64,000 nucleotides of DNA from Clostridium sp. JN-9 (GTDB lineage Bacteria > Bacillota > Clostridia > Clostridiales > Clostridiaceae): NCBI RefSeq assembly GCF_004103695.1, contig NZ_CP035280.1, positions 868,001-932,000 of the forward strand, in the 5' to 3' direction. The notes under the pieces were generated by a model. The model was given only the letters and a program-made list of their open reading frames with translations, was not told the origin of the DNA and did not search any database. Every line of letters starts with the position of its first letter. Within the stretch, counting starts at the first letter, position 1. The position numbers and the translations under genes were made by a program. This document shows positions 1 through 9,651 of this stretch, piece by piece.

Positions 1-411
1 CCTATGGATGAGGACATTCAGTATCTGGATAGTGATCCAGGAAGAGTGAGAGCTAAGGCATATGATATAGTTTTAAATGGAGAGGAATTAGGCGGAGGAA
101 GTATAAGAATCCACGATACAAAATTGCAGGAGAAAATGTTTAATGTATTAGGATTTACAAAGGAAAGCGCCTGGGAAAGATTTGGATTCCTCATGGAAGC
201 CTTTAAATTTGGACCACCACCACATGGCGGTTTGGCTTATGGCTTTGACAGAATGATTATGTTCCTGGCAGGTACAGAAAACATTAAGGATGTTATTGCC
301 TTTCCTAAGAATCAAAATGCATTTTGTCCTTTAACAGAGGCTCCAAATGCTGTAGATGAAGCTCAGCTGAGGGATTTAGGCATAAGTACAAAAAAACAAG
401 CTATTAAATAG
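1..411 (+). CDS. aspS: Aspartyl-tRNA synthetase, C-terminal part
   Basis: The reading frame is open from the first base, so only the last 136 residues are in the window. It is the C-terminal catalytic part of a bacterial class II aspartyl-tRNA synthetase, which charges tRNA-Asp in the cytosol. Visible family marks are GGGSIRIHD near the start and the motif-3 segment [14 protein letters not shown], where the Arg binds ATP. The end has the usual bacterial form. A 6S RNA gene follows, the same order as in Bacillus subtilis. Confidence 0.95.
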   Translation, partial: PMDEDIQYLDSDPGRVRAKAYDIVLNGEELGGGSIRIHDTKLQEKMFNVLGFTKESAWERFGFLMEAFKFGPPPHGGLAYGFDRMIMFLAGTENIKDVIAFPKNQNAFCPLTEAPNAVDEAQLRDLGISTKKQAIK

Positions 412-492
412 ATTTACATGGAAAACCATGAACTTTTACCAAAATAAATACAATACAAACCTGTTAAAAAGTAGTATAATAAAATAAAGAAT

Positions 493-675
493 AAATTTCC
501 TACTGTGTTCGTGTAATGAGTTAATCTTGACCCAACATTTAAATTAATGGGAATCTTACTCTTCTTGTGGAATGATACTTAAGCACTGCTTATGGCAAAG
601 AAGCAAGAAGGCGATGCCCCCCTGCTAAAGCGGGATCGATAATAACTCACAAAGCGGCATGGTGGGAATTTTACT
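493..675 (+). ncRNA. ssrS: 6S RNA (RNA polymerase-binding regulator)
   Basis: The 333-nt gap after aspS holds a structured RNA. Bases 497-507 (TTCCTACTGTG) pair with 658-669 (CATGGTGGGAA) as a closing stem using G-U wobbles, and the sequence between can form a long rod with an AT-rich central part. 6S RNA mimics an open promoter and binds housekeeping RNA polymerase. In B. subtilis the 6S-1 gene bsrA also lies just downstream of aspS. The call rests on the closing stem and on synteny. The exact ends are estimated. Confidence 0.75.
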
Positions 676-744
676 TTGTAACCCTTTATTTTGTAAAGCT
701 ATACAATGGTTATTAGATAAATATGCTTTAAATAAGGGGGAGAA

Positions 745-1722
745 ATGAGTAAACATGGTAAAAAATATAATTACTATTTTGGAATACCGCATGCCCATAC
801 CTGCTATTCCACAGGGCATGGAACTCCAACAGATGCCTATGAATACGCAAGAGGTAAAAAATTAGACTTCTTAATAGTTACTGATCACTGCAGCAGATTA
901 AACAAAAGCAGCAGTAAAGATCATATTATAAGGTGGAATAAAACAATAAAAGAAGTTGAAGAAATAAATAAAAGACATAAAAGTTTTTTAGCTTTGGCTG
1001 GCTTTGAAATATCCATTAAAAAATGCGGAGATTTTAACGTTATAAATACACAACAAATGATTAATAGGAAAGTAAATAATATTAATGAATTTTATTCATG
1101 GCTAAGGAATCAAAAGGCTGCAATAGCTTCAATTAATCATCCTGATGACAGTATTAAGAATTTTGAGGATAATGATTCACTTAAAAGTGTTGTTAATTTA
1201 ATTGAGGTTGGAAATGGATGTGCACCTTATAAATATAATAGAAAAGATAAATATTATTTTAATTTGCTGGACAAGGGATGGAAGATTGGAGCAATAAATG
1301 GACAGGACAATCATATAAGAAATTGGGGAGATAGTGATAATTTAACTGTTATTGTTTCTTATAGTTTAAAAAAGAAGGATATAATTGAAGCATTAAAGAG
1401 CATGAGAACTTATTCTACAGAGAGCAGAACATTAAAATTAAGCTTTAAATGCAACAATAACTGGATGGGAAGTACACTTGATTTACACAATGATAAATCA
1501 TTAAATTTTGAAATCAGGGCTTCTGACAGGGTTAACAAAATTAGTGAAATACAAATAATCAGCTGTAACAGCCAAATAGTTAAATCACTGAAATGCAGCG
1601 AAGAACACAAGGTTAAATGGAATATAGATTTAAAAAATGATATGAGTAAAAAGTGGTATGTGGTAAAAGTAATTGAAAGCAATTCCAATCAGGCCATAAG
1701 TTCGCCAATATTTATTAAATAA
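745..1722 (+). CDS. PHP-domain metal-dependent hydrolase (CehA/McbA type)
   Basis: A 325-residue cytosolic protein. The N-terminus has the PHP metal-binding signature: HAH at residues 16-18, then TDH at 46-48, with further candidate ligands in AGFEIS, INHPDD and NGQDNH. PHP proteins are phosphoesterases or related hydrolases using two or three metal ions. The substrate cannot be told. The last 100 residues look like a beta-rich accessory domain. The start follows the ribosome site AAGGGGGAG. A terminator hairpin follows the gene. Confidence 0.75.
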   Translation: MSKHGKKYNYYFGIPHAHTCYSTGHGTPTDAYEYARGKKLDFLIVTDHCSRLNKSSSKDHIIRWNKTIKEVEEINKRHKSFLALAGFEISIKKCGDFNVINTQQMINRKVNNINEFYSWLRNQKAAIASINHPDDSIKNFEDNDSLKSVVNLIEVGNGCAPYKYNRKDKYYFNLLDKGWKIGAINGQDNHIRNWGDSDNLTVIVSYSLKKKDIIEALKSMRTYSTESRTLKLSFKCNNNWMGSTLDLHNDKSLNFEIRASDRVNKISEIQIISCNSQIVKSLKCSEEHKVKWNIDLKNDMSKKWYVVKVIESNSNQAISSPIFIK

Positions 1723-1726
1723 ATAT

Positions 1727-1775
1727 GCTGTGGATAACATAAATGAATCATTTATGGCATCCATAGCTTTTATTT
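1727..1775. terminator. Terminator between convergent genes
   Basis: GCTGTGGAT and ATAAATG pair with CATTTAT and ATCCATAGC. A T-rich run follows on the + strand. The site can serve the PHP gene and the converging gene on the other strand. Confidence 0.7.
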
Positions 1776-2435
1776 TTCATTTTTGAGATTTGAAAGTCCA
1801 TCCAAAACTTCAGATCTTGGAAGATTACCATTTTCCAGAGTAATATTATCCTTTTTAAGTAATCTTTCATAAAACTCAATGCCAAAATTAATTATGGAAT
1901 CTTTATATTCATCATCATTATAATTAAGCATTTCATAAAGTATATCCTCTGCCTTATCAAAACAGCACTTGTCCTCATAATAAAGCATCATGTTCTCCTG
2001 AATTTTATTTGGAAGTTTATAATCTTTTACCTTAGAATATAAGTCTTCAATCTCATTAAGGTATATATCTAATTCTGATGTGTTATCCCAGTGCTGTGAT
2101 GCTGTAAGATATAAATATAATGATTTACAATGTAGATAAAAGCTTTCATTTTCATCACCATTTCTTAAGTATATGTCTGCTTCCTCATTTAAAAGCTTAG
2201 CAGCCATTATACATCTTTCTACATCAAGAATATTATTTACTCTTATTAAGTCCAAAATGTTTTCATCAGAAAGTGAATTAATAAATTTTGCACTTAATCT
2301 AAAAATAGATTTAAAGCAATTATCAATAACCAGCAAAGCATCATCGTATAACTGTAAACCAATAAATTTGTCAATTTCCTCTAGGGAAAGAGTAAATTGT
2401 TTTATAAGCTCATTAACCAGATTTCTTTTTAACAT
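1770..2435 (-). CDS. Helical repeat protein, DUF6483-like
   Basis: About 221 residues from the ATG (MLKRNLVNELI) that follows a clear AGGAGG site. An earlier in-frame ATG at 2468 lacks a good ribosome site. The protein is acidic, almost all helical and resembles tetratricopeptide-like clostridial proteins filed as DUF6483. No catalytic motif, signal peptide or membrane segment is visible. It stands alone, with divergent spacing to the ABC-F gene. Its function is unknown, and the family name is from memory. Confidence 0.6.
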   Translation of the reverse strand: MLKRNLVNELIKQFTLSLEEIDKFIGLQLYDDALLVIDNCFKSIFRLSAKFINSLSDENILDLIRVNNILDVERCIMAAKLLNEEADIYLRNGDENESFYLHCKSLYLYLTASQHWDNTSELDIYLNEIEDLYSKVKDYKLPNKIQENMMLYYEDKCCFDKAEDILYEMLNYNDDEYKDSIINFGIEFYERLLKKDNITLENGNLPRSEVLDGLSNLKNEK

Positions 2436-2580
2436 ACAGCCACCTCCTGCAAACAGCCATGAATACATTTATATTTATTTTATTATATAAGTTATATAAA
2501 AGCAAATAAACAAAAAACATAAGAAAATGTAGTTTTATTTGTTATAATGAATATAACGCAATTTGAAAGGATAGTAATAT

Positions 2581-4494
2581 ATGAATTTAATAACACTGGA
2601 AAATATATATAAAAGCTACAGCGATAAAATACTGTTAAATGGGGTATCATTAGGTATAAATGAAGGGGAAAAAATAGGGCTCATAGGCATAAACGGCACA
2701 GGTAAATCTACACTATTAAAGATTATTGCCGGTGTTGAACCCTATGACTCAGGAAATATAAATAAGCTTAGCAATTTAACAATAAAGTATTTACCACAAA
2801 ACTCAGATTATAATGATGAGTTTACTGTTATTGAGCAGATATTCAATGGCAGTTCAGAAGTTATGAGCTTATTAAGGGAATATGAAAAGGCAGTATATAA
2901 GATTCAAAAGTCCCCAGAGGACAAAAATATCCAAAGGAAGATATTTAATTTAAACAATAAAATGGATGCTTTGAATGCATGGACTATTGAAAGTGAAGCA
3001 AAAACTATTTTAACAAAGCTTGGAATAACAGATTTTAATGCCCCAATTGGAAGCTTATCAGGAGGTCAGAAAAAAAGGATAGCTCTTTGTGAAGCCTTAA
3101 TAACACCCTGCGATCTGCTCATATTAGATGAGCCAACTAACCATATAGATAATGAAACAGTAGACTGGCTTGAACAGTATTTAAATAAAAGAAAAGGAGC
3201 TCTGTTAATGATAACCCATGACAGGTATTTTCTTGACAGAGTTACTAACAGGATTTTGGAGCTTAGCCATGGCAATCTATACAGCTATAGCGGAAACTAC
3301 AGTATTTTTCTTGAAAAAAAGTTTGAAAGAGAACAGATGGAAAACACTCTTGAAAGAAAAAGAGAAAGTTTACTTAAGAGGGAACTGGACTGGATAAGGA
3401 GAGGCGCAAAAGCCAGATCAACTAAACAAAAGGCAAGAATTGAAAGATTTGAAAAGATAAATGATGAACATATTGAAACAGCTGCAGAAAAAATAGAGAT
3501 TTCTGTTGCAGGCAGCAGACTTGGCAAAAAGGTAATAGAAATTAATGGAATATCCAAATCATATAATGGAGAATTATTAATTGATAATTTCAGCACAATT
3601 ATTTCTAATGGAGATAATATAGGAATTATAGGGCCAAATGGCTGCGGGAAATCTACACTGCTAAACATAATTACAGGAAACATTAAGCCTGATAAGGGAG
3701 AAGTAATTATTGGCCAGACTGTTAAAATGGGTTATTTTTCTCAGGAAGGGAAAGAATTAAATTCAGAACTAAGAGTTATAGAATATATAAAGGAAACTGC
3801 AGAATTTATAAAAGATTCTCAGGGTGAGCTTATAAGTGCTTCAAAAATGCTTGAAAAATTTTTGTTTAATGATGAAATGCAGTGGACTCCTATTAATAAA
3901 CTTTCTGGAGGTGAAAAGAGGAGACTTTATCTTTTGAAAATATTAATGGAAGCACCAAATGTATTACTACTGGATGAACCAACAAATGATTTAGACATTG
4001 AGACCTTAAATATATTAGAAGATTATATTGAACATTTTAATGGTACTGTTATTACAGTTTCTCATGACAGATACTTTTTGGATAAAATTACAGACAAGAT
4101 CATTTCATTTGAGGAAAATGGAAGACTTGTTCAATTTGTAGGAAATTATTTTGAATACATGGATTATAAAGAAAAAAACTATAGTGACACTGAAAATAAA
4201 GAAAAAAATATAAAAAAGACTATTACCAAAGAAGATAAAAAGAAAGATAAGCCATTAAAATTTACCTATAAAGAGCAGAAAGAGTATGAAACCATTGAGG
4301 ATGATATTGGTGAGCTGGAAATAAAAATAAATGAAATTGAAGAAAAAATTAATAATAGCGGCAGTGATTATGAGCTTTTAGAGAAATGTATAAATGAAAA
4401 AAATCAGCTGGATAAAAAAATGACTGAATTAATGGAAAGATGGGAATACTTAAGTGAGTTAGATGAGAAAATAAAAAATGAAAATAATATTTAG
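2581..4494 (+). CDS. ABC-F family ATPase (Uup-like)
   Basis: A 637-residue soluble protein with two ATP-binding cassettes and no membrane segments. Cassette 1 has Walker A GINGTGKST, signature LSGGQKKR and Walker B LLILDEPTNH. Cassette 2 has GPNGCGKST, LSGGEKRR and VLLLDEPTND. The linker between them is basic and helical, the ribosome-contacting element of ABC-F proteins. The C-terminal 80 residues are a charged coiled coil, as in Uup. ABC-F proteins act on the ribosome; Uup is also linked to recovery of DNA structures. The start follows GAAAGGA. Confidence 0.85.
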   Translation: MNLITLENIYKSYSDKILLNGVSLGINEGEKIGLIGINGTGKSTLLKIIAGVEPYDSGNINKLSNLTIKYLPQNSDYNDEFTVIEQIFNGSSEVMSLLREYEKAVYKIQKSPEDKNIQRKIFNLNNKMDALNAWTIESEAKTILTKLGITDFNAPIGSLSGGQKKRIALCEALITPCDLLILDEPTNHIDNETVDWLEQYLNKRKGALLMITHDRYFLDRVTNRILELSHGNLYSYSGNYSIFLEKKFEREQMENTLERKRESLLKRELDWIRRGAKARSTKQKARIERFEKINDEHIETAAEKIEISVAGSRLGKKVIEINGISKSYNGELLIDNFSTIISNGDNIGIIGPNGCGKSTLLNIITGNIKPDKGEVIIGQTVKMGYFSQEGKELNSELRVIEYIKETAEFIKDSQGELISASKMLEKFLFNDEMQWTPINKLSGGEKRRLYLLKILMEAPNVLLLDEPTNDLDIETLNILEDYIEHFNGTVITVSHDRYFLDKITDKIISFEENGRLVQFVGNYFEYMDYKEKNYSDTENKEKNIKKTITKEDKKKDKPLKFTYKEQKEYETIEDDIGELEIKINEIEEKINNSGSDYELLEKCINEKNQLDKKMTELMERWEYLSELDEKIKNENNI

Positions 4495-4512
4495 AATCAT
4501 GGGGGTAATTTT

Positions 4513-5676
4513 ATGATTTTAATTAAAAATGTGGAAGTATATGCACCAAAGTATGAAGGTATTAAAAGCATTTTAATTGCAAGCGGAAAAATATGCTATA
4601 TATCTTCTGAAATAGATATACCTGAAAAGAATTTCCCAGAAGTACAAGTGGTGGATGGAAGCGGTCTTAAAGCCATTCCAGGATTAATAGATCTTCATGT
4701 ACATATAATAGGAGGCGGCGGTGAAGGAGGATATAATACAAGAGCTCCTGAATTAATGCTTTCACAGTTAACAAGCAGCGGTATTACTACTTGTGTAGGC
4801 TTGCTTGGAACAGATGGTACAACCAGAAATATGGCTAATTTAATTGCAAAATGCAGAGCACTGGAAATTGAGGGAATTACTACTTATTCATGGACCGGCT
4901 GCTATTCTGTGCCCACAAGAACAATAACAGATAGTGCACGAAACGATATTGTATTAGTGGATAAAATAATTGGAGTAGGTGAAGTAGCAGTATCTGACCA
5001 TAGAGGAAGCCATCCATCAGAGCAGGACTTAATTCATCTTGCCAGTGAAGCAAGAGTTGGGGGAATGCTTTCAGGCAAATGCGGAATACTGCATATGCAT
5101 TTAGGAGATGGGAAAAAAGGACTTACCCCTATAACTGATTTAGTTGAAACATATGATATGCCAATGTCAAATTTACTGCCAACTCATATAAATAGAAATC
5201 AAAGGGTATATAAGCAGTCCATTGAGTATGCTAAAAATGGAGGATTTATTGATATAACTACAGGTATCAGAAATGAAGGCGATGATGCTGTAGACCCTAA
5301 TGAGGCATATAAAACTATGCTGAGCAATGGAATTTCTCCATATCATATAACTATGAGTTCAGATTCCGGGGGAAGTATGCCTATATTTGATGAAAAAGGG
5401 AACTTAACAAAACTTACAGTGGGTTCTCCAGAAACAGATCTTCAGTGTATTAAAGATTGTGTAAACAGTGGCATAGCATTGGAGCAGGCTATTATACCTT
5501 TAACAGAATCTCCTGCTGAACTACTAAAATTTAAAAATAAGGGAAAGCTTAAAGAAAATTATGATGCAGATATACTATTATTAGATGACAAGCTGAATAT
5601 TAATACAGTCATTGCAAAAGGTAAATTAATGGTTAAAGATTATAAGGTTCAAGTACGTGGAACCTTTGAACAATAA
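4513..5676 (+). CDS. iadA: Isoaspartyl dipeptidase (beta-aspartyl peptidase)
   Basis: A 387-residue cytosolic amidohydrolase that cleaves isoaspartyl dipeptides left by degradation of damaged proteins. It has the metal-binding HVH in IDLHVHIIGGGGEGG, the SDHRGSHP segment, LLPTHINRN and SSDSGGS with the catalytic Asp, as in E. coli IadA. Where E. coli has its carboxylated metal-bridging Lys (GVKCAISD, from memory) this protein reads GVGEVAVSD, with Glu near that position. It starts 18 bases after the ABC-F stop with its own GGGGG site. A strong terminator follows. Confidence 0.9.
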   Translation: MILIKNVEVYAPKYEGIKSILIASGKICYISSEIDIPEKNFPEVQVVDGSGLKAIPGLIDLHVHIIGGGGEGGYNTRAPELMLSQLTSSGITTCVGLLGTDGTTRNMANLIAKCRALEIEGITTYSWTGCYSVPTRTITDSARNDIVLVDKIIGVGEVAVSDHRGSHPSEQDLIHLASEARVGGMLSGKCGILHMHLGDGKKGLTPITDLVETYDMPMSNLLPTHINRNQRVYKQSIEYAKNGGFIDITTGIRNEGDDAVDPNEAYKTMLSNGISPYHITMSSDSGGSMPIFDEKGNLTKLTVGSPETDLQCIKDCVNSGIALEQAIIPLTESPAELLKFKNKGKLKENYDADILLLDDKLNINTVIAKGKLMVKDYKVQVRGTFEQ

Positions 5677-5682
5677 AACACA

Positions 5683-5718
5683 CCGGTATCATTTAATAAA
5701 GTGATACCGGCTTTTTAT
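5683..5718. terminator. Bidirectional terminator
   Basis: CCGGTATCA pairs with TGATACCGG, extended by T-A and G-T pairs. CTTTTT follows on the + strand and an A-rich run lies on the other side, so it can end both iadA and the converging exporter operon. Confidence 0.85.
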
Positions 5719-7745
5719 TAATTTTCTTTGTATTGCAGCTGATAAAGATCGTAATATAAACCTCTTTTTTTAATAAGCTCATTGTGGCTGCCTATCTCTC
5801 TTATTCTGCCCTTATGAAGAACAATTATTTTATCAGAATTTTTTATTGTGGACAATCTATGAGCTACTACTAATGTGGTTCTTCCTTTAGTTATTTTTTC
5901 AAGGGCATTTTGTATTAAACTCTCAGTTTCTGTATCTATATTAGCTGTTGCCTCGTCAAGCACAAGTATTGGAGGATTAAATGCAATTGCTCTGGCAAAG
6001 GCAATAAGCTGCCTCTCTCCCTGAGAAAATGTAGACCCTCTTTCATTAACATGTGAATCATATTTATATGGAAGCTTTTCAATGAAGCTGTCTGCATTTA
6101 CATATTTACAAGCTTTGATTATATCTTCATCTGATATGTTTTTATTATTTAATCTTACATTGCTTTTGATGTCTCCTGTAAATAGGAACACATCCTGTAA
6201 AACAGAGGATAAATTACTTCTAAGTACATATTTATCAATATCCTTTATATTAATTCCGTCAATTAATATTTCACCTTTTTGAATATCATACAATCTCCCC
6301 AGTAGGCTTATTATTGAGGTTTTACCTGCTCCAGTTGCTCCAACAAAGGCTGCCTTTTCTCCAGGTGCAATCTTGAAGCTTACATCTTTTAGTACCCATT
6401 CTCCAGGAATGTATGCAAACCAAACATGTTTAAATTCAATTTCTCCTTTGAAACGTTTATTCACGTGCACCTTTGGGTTATTAACTATAGTTTCATTATT
6501 ATCCATAAGCATAAATATTCTTTCAGAAGCTGCCATGGAAGACTGAAGTATATCGTACTTTTCTGTTAAGTCGAATATAGGCTGAAAAAATTGCATGAGA
6601 TAGCTTATAAATGCAAATAAAACCCCAATGGATAATGTTCCCTCAAAAACTTTTAATCCTCCAAACCATAGAAGGCATGAAAGGGTTAAAGTAGAAATTA
6701 AATCAATAGCAGGTCTAAATACAGCAAATACAGTTAACTGACTCATAGAGGCCTTAAAATATGATTTATTTATATTGTCGAACTCCCTGAATTTTTTGTT
6801 TTCCTTGTTGTATATCTGAACTGTCTTTATACCAGAAATATTTTCTGATAAAGAGGAATTAATTTTTGCAAGCTTTGTTCTTACCTGTCTGTATGCATCT
6901 CTGTCATATTTTTTAAATATAACTGCAGCAGCAATTACAAAAGGAAGAGAGCAGAGAACAATTAAGGCCAATTTTACATTAAGTAAGAACATTACTATTA
7001 AAATACCACTAAGTAAAAACACATCTTTAAATAAATTTACCAGTACACCTGTATACATATCATTTAAGGTTTCAGTATCATTAGTTACCCTTGTTACTAA
7101 TCTGCCAACTGGGTTTTTATCAAAGAATGATAATGATAAACTTTCAATATGATTAAAAAGCTTCTGCCTGATTTCATAAATAATTTTCTGCCCTGTATAC
7201 TGTAAAATATATATTTGAATGTAATTTAATATAAATGTAAGACATGACAAAATCAAAATATATACAGCAGTTCTAATTACTCCTGATGCATCATCTTTTC
7301 TTATAATTTTTAACTCATTTATGCTGAGCTTGTATGCATTTGAAGTTGTATTTTGCTGAGTGTAAATACCGTTAACAATAGAAAATGGCTTGTTATCAAT
7401 ATTTTTACCTTGAATTACATAATAGCCCTTATCATAATATACTATTGATGCAGGCATTCCACTGGAAACTGATCCTTCAGCTAAATATTTATCTCCAATT
7501 TTTATGCTGTTTTCCTGAGGCTTTTCAAACAATGTATATGGTCTCTTGTACCCGTTAATATTATTATCAATGGCATTTTTTATTAAATAAGGTCTTGTTA
7601 GATCAAAGCATGTTGTAATCAACATTAGAAAAATAACCAGTAAAATATACATGGAAAAAGGTTTTGCAAATTTTAGAAGCCTTCTCATTAATTTTGAATC
7701 ATATTCTTTAACCAGGGCTTCCTCTTCATTAAAATTTTCACTCAT
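5718..7745 (-). CDS. Heterodimeric ABC exporter subunit, BmrD/YheH-like
   Basis: A 675-residue fused membrane domain and ATPase. Six membrane helices are followed by a cassette with GATGAGKTS (Walker A) and ILVLDEATANID (Walker B with catalytic Glu), but a variant signature FSQGERQ. About 90 extra residues sit between the first two helices, as in B. subtilis BmrD (673 residues). It overlaps the 3' end of its partner by 4 bases, so the two are co-translated. Such pairs export drugs or other amphipathic compounds across the cell membrane. The substrate is unknown. Confidence 0.85.
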   Translation of the reverse strand: MSENFNEEEALVKEYDSKLMRRLLKFAKPFSMYILLVIFLMLITTCFDLTRPYLIKNAIDNNINGYKRPYTLFEKPQENSIKIGDKYLAEGSVSSGMPASIVYYDKGYYVIQGKNIDNKPFSIVNGIYTQQNTTSNAYKLSINELKIIRKDDASGVIRTAVYILILSCLTFILNYIQIYILQYTGQKIIYEIRQKLFNHIESLSLSFFDKNPVGRLVTRVTNDTETLNDMYTGVLVNLFKDVFLLSGILIVMFLLNVKLALIVLCSLPFVIAAAVIFKKYDRDAYRQVRTKLAKINSSLSENISGIKTVQIYNKENKKFREFDNINKSYFKASMSQLTVFAVFRPAIDLISTLTLSCLLWFGGLKVFEGTLSIGVLFAFISYLMQFFQPIFDLTEKYDILQSSMAASERIFMLMDNNETIVNNPKVHVNKRFKGEIEFKHVWFAYIPGEWVLKDVSFKIAPGEKAAFVGATGAGKTSIISLLGRLYDIQKGEILIDGINIKDIDKYVLRSNLSSVLQDVFLFTGDIKSNVRLNNKNISDEDIIKACKYVNADSFIEKLPYKYDSHVNERGSTFSQGERQLIAFARAIAFNPPILVLDEATANIDTETESLIQNALEKITKGRTTLVVAHRLSTIKNSDKIIVLHKGRIREIGSHNELIKKRGLYYDLYQLQYKEN

Positions 7746-9496
7746 ACTATATCACCTTCTTCTGCTATTTTCTCTTCTAATAGCTGTTTTTCATATATGT
7801 CGTAATACAGTCCCTTTAGATCCAATAATTCTTCATGGGTTCCAAGTTCTTTAATTTCACCTTCGTCCAGTACTGCTATTAAATTACTGTCCTTTACTGC
7901 AGAAATTCTATGAGAAATTATCAAAGAAGTTTTTTCACTCATAATTCTTTTCAGGTTTCCTAGTATTTTGACTTCAGTTTTAGCATCAACAGCAGAAAGA
8001 CAATCATCAAATATAAGTATTTCAGGATCTTTAATAAGTGCTCTTGCAATAGAAATACGCTGCTTCTGCCCTCCTGATAAAGTTACGCCTCTTTCGCCAA
8101 CAACCTGATTATAACCTTCAGGGAATTCTATAATGTCATCATAAATGTCGGCATTTTTTGAAGCTTCTTCTATTTTGTCCATATTGAAATCTTCGCAGGG
8201 TAAATTTATATTTTCTGCAATTGAAGTAGAAAATAAAAAAGCATCCTGGGAAACAAAACCTATATTTTCTCTAAGTGTTTTTAATGGAATCTTATTTATA
8301 TCCAGTCCATTAAAGCTAATTTTGCCAGGCTCCACATTATAAAGCCTGAGCAGTAAGTTTACCAAGGTGGTTTTTCCGCTTCCAGTCCTGCCTATAATAC
8401 CAAGAGTACTTCCCTTGGGTATTTTTAGATTTATATTTTTTAATGCAGGTACACTGCTTTTTTCGTAATAAAATGTTAAATCTTTTATTTCTATATCACC
8501 CTGAAGAGAAGCGAAATTGTAAGCATCACAATCAAGAATTTCCGGTTTTTCGGAAAGCACCTTTTCAATTCTTTCAAGTGAAGCAAAGCCCCTTTGAATA
8601 ATATTAATTACCCAGCCAATTGCCATCATTGGCCAAACTAAATTACCAAGATACATATTAAATGAAATAAAATCACCAAGAGATATTTGTCCATAAATTA
8701 CGGATATCCCTCCTATTCCAATTAAGAGAACAAAGCTTAGTGATGCAACAAATTCGATTAATGGAGAAAACAACCCCCATACTTTTATAAAGTCCATATT
8801 TGCATCAAAGTATTTTTGATTTTCTTTTGTAAACCTTTTACATTCCTCGGCTTCCTGAACAAAGGATTTAATTACTCTTATGCCTGAAAAATTTTCCTGA
8901 ACCATATCTGTGAGCTTTGAAAAATTCTCCTGAACTCTCATAAATTTTTTATGAATGCTGCCGCCGAATTTAAGAGCTATAAGAGAAATAAATGGCAGAG
9001 GAATAAGAGACAGCAAAGTTAATTTTACATTTATAGTAAGCATTATTATAAGAGTAGCTATGGAAAGTACAATAGAATCTGTCATCATTATTACCCCGGG
9101 ACCAAGAGCCATCCTCACTGCATTTAAATCATTAGTAGCAAGAGCCATTAAATCGCCGGTTTTATTTTTATTAAAGAAATTTAATGAAAGCTTCTGCAGG
9201 TGAGTAAAAAAGATATTTCTCATGTCATATTCAACATATCTGGATGTGCCAACTATAAATATTCTCCAGACAAATCTTCCAACTGCCATAAGAACAGCTA
9301 CTACTATTATCAAGATTATGTATTTCATCAATAGCTTTGGAGTAGCAGTTCCCCTTGAAATGTTATCTGTAATGAAACCTATTAATTTTGCCGGGACAAG
9401 CTGTAAAAGATCAACAGAAATTAAAAAGATAAGCCCAATTAAGTATCTTTTCCTATATTTATTGGTGTATTTAAATAAAGATCTGATTTTATTCAT
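7742..9496 (-). CDS. Heterodimeric ABC exporter subunit, BmrC/YheI-like
   Basis: About 584 residues from the ATG at 9496, which follows a run of six G. An upstream TTG at 9511 overlaps that run and is less likely. It has six membrane helices, then a cassette with GRTGSGKTT, a consensus signature LSGGQKQR and a Walker B ending in Asp (ILIFDDCLSAVD) instead of Glu. The pair is therefore asymmetric: the good signature here completes the partner's good Walker site. Length and order match yheI-yheH. Confidence 0.85.
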   Translation of the reverse strand: MNKIRSLFKYTNKYRKRYLIGLIFLISVDLLQLVPAKLIGFITDNISRGTATPKLLMKYIILIIVVAVLMAVGRFVWRIFIVGTSRYVEYDMRNIFFTHLQKLSLNFFNKNKTGDLMALATNDLNAVRMALGPGVIMMTDSIVLSIATLIIMLTINVKLTLLSLIPLPFISLIALKFGGSIHKKFMRVQENFSKLTDMVQENFSGIRVIKSFVQEAEECKRFTKENQKYFDANMDFIKVWGLFSPLIEFVASLSFVLLIGIGGISVIYGQISLGDFISFNMYLGNLVWPMMAIGWVINIIQRGFASLERIEKVLSEKPEILDCDAYNFASLQGDIEIKDLTFYYEKSSVPALKNINLKIPKGSTLGIIGRTGSGKTTLVNLLLRLYNVEPGKISFNGLDINKIPLKTLRENIGFVSQDAFLFSTSIAENINLPCEDFNMDKIEEASKNADIYDDIIEFPEGYNQVVGERGVTLSGGQKQRISIARALIKDPEILIFDDCLSAVDAKTEVKILGNLKRIMSEKTSLIISHRISAVKDSNLIAVLDEGEIKELGTHEELLDLKGLYYDIYEKQLLEEKIAEEGDIV

Positions 9497-9651
9497 TAGC
9501 GCACCCCCCAATCATATACACCTTATATTATATATTTTATTTTGAATATTTACCAATACAAAAAATATATGGAAATGTTACAAAAAGTATTTAGTATCAT
9601 ATTATACAAATTTTAATAAAATGTATTATAGAAATTTTAAAGGGTGATGGT

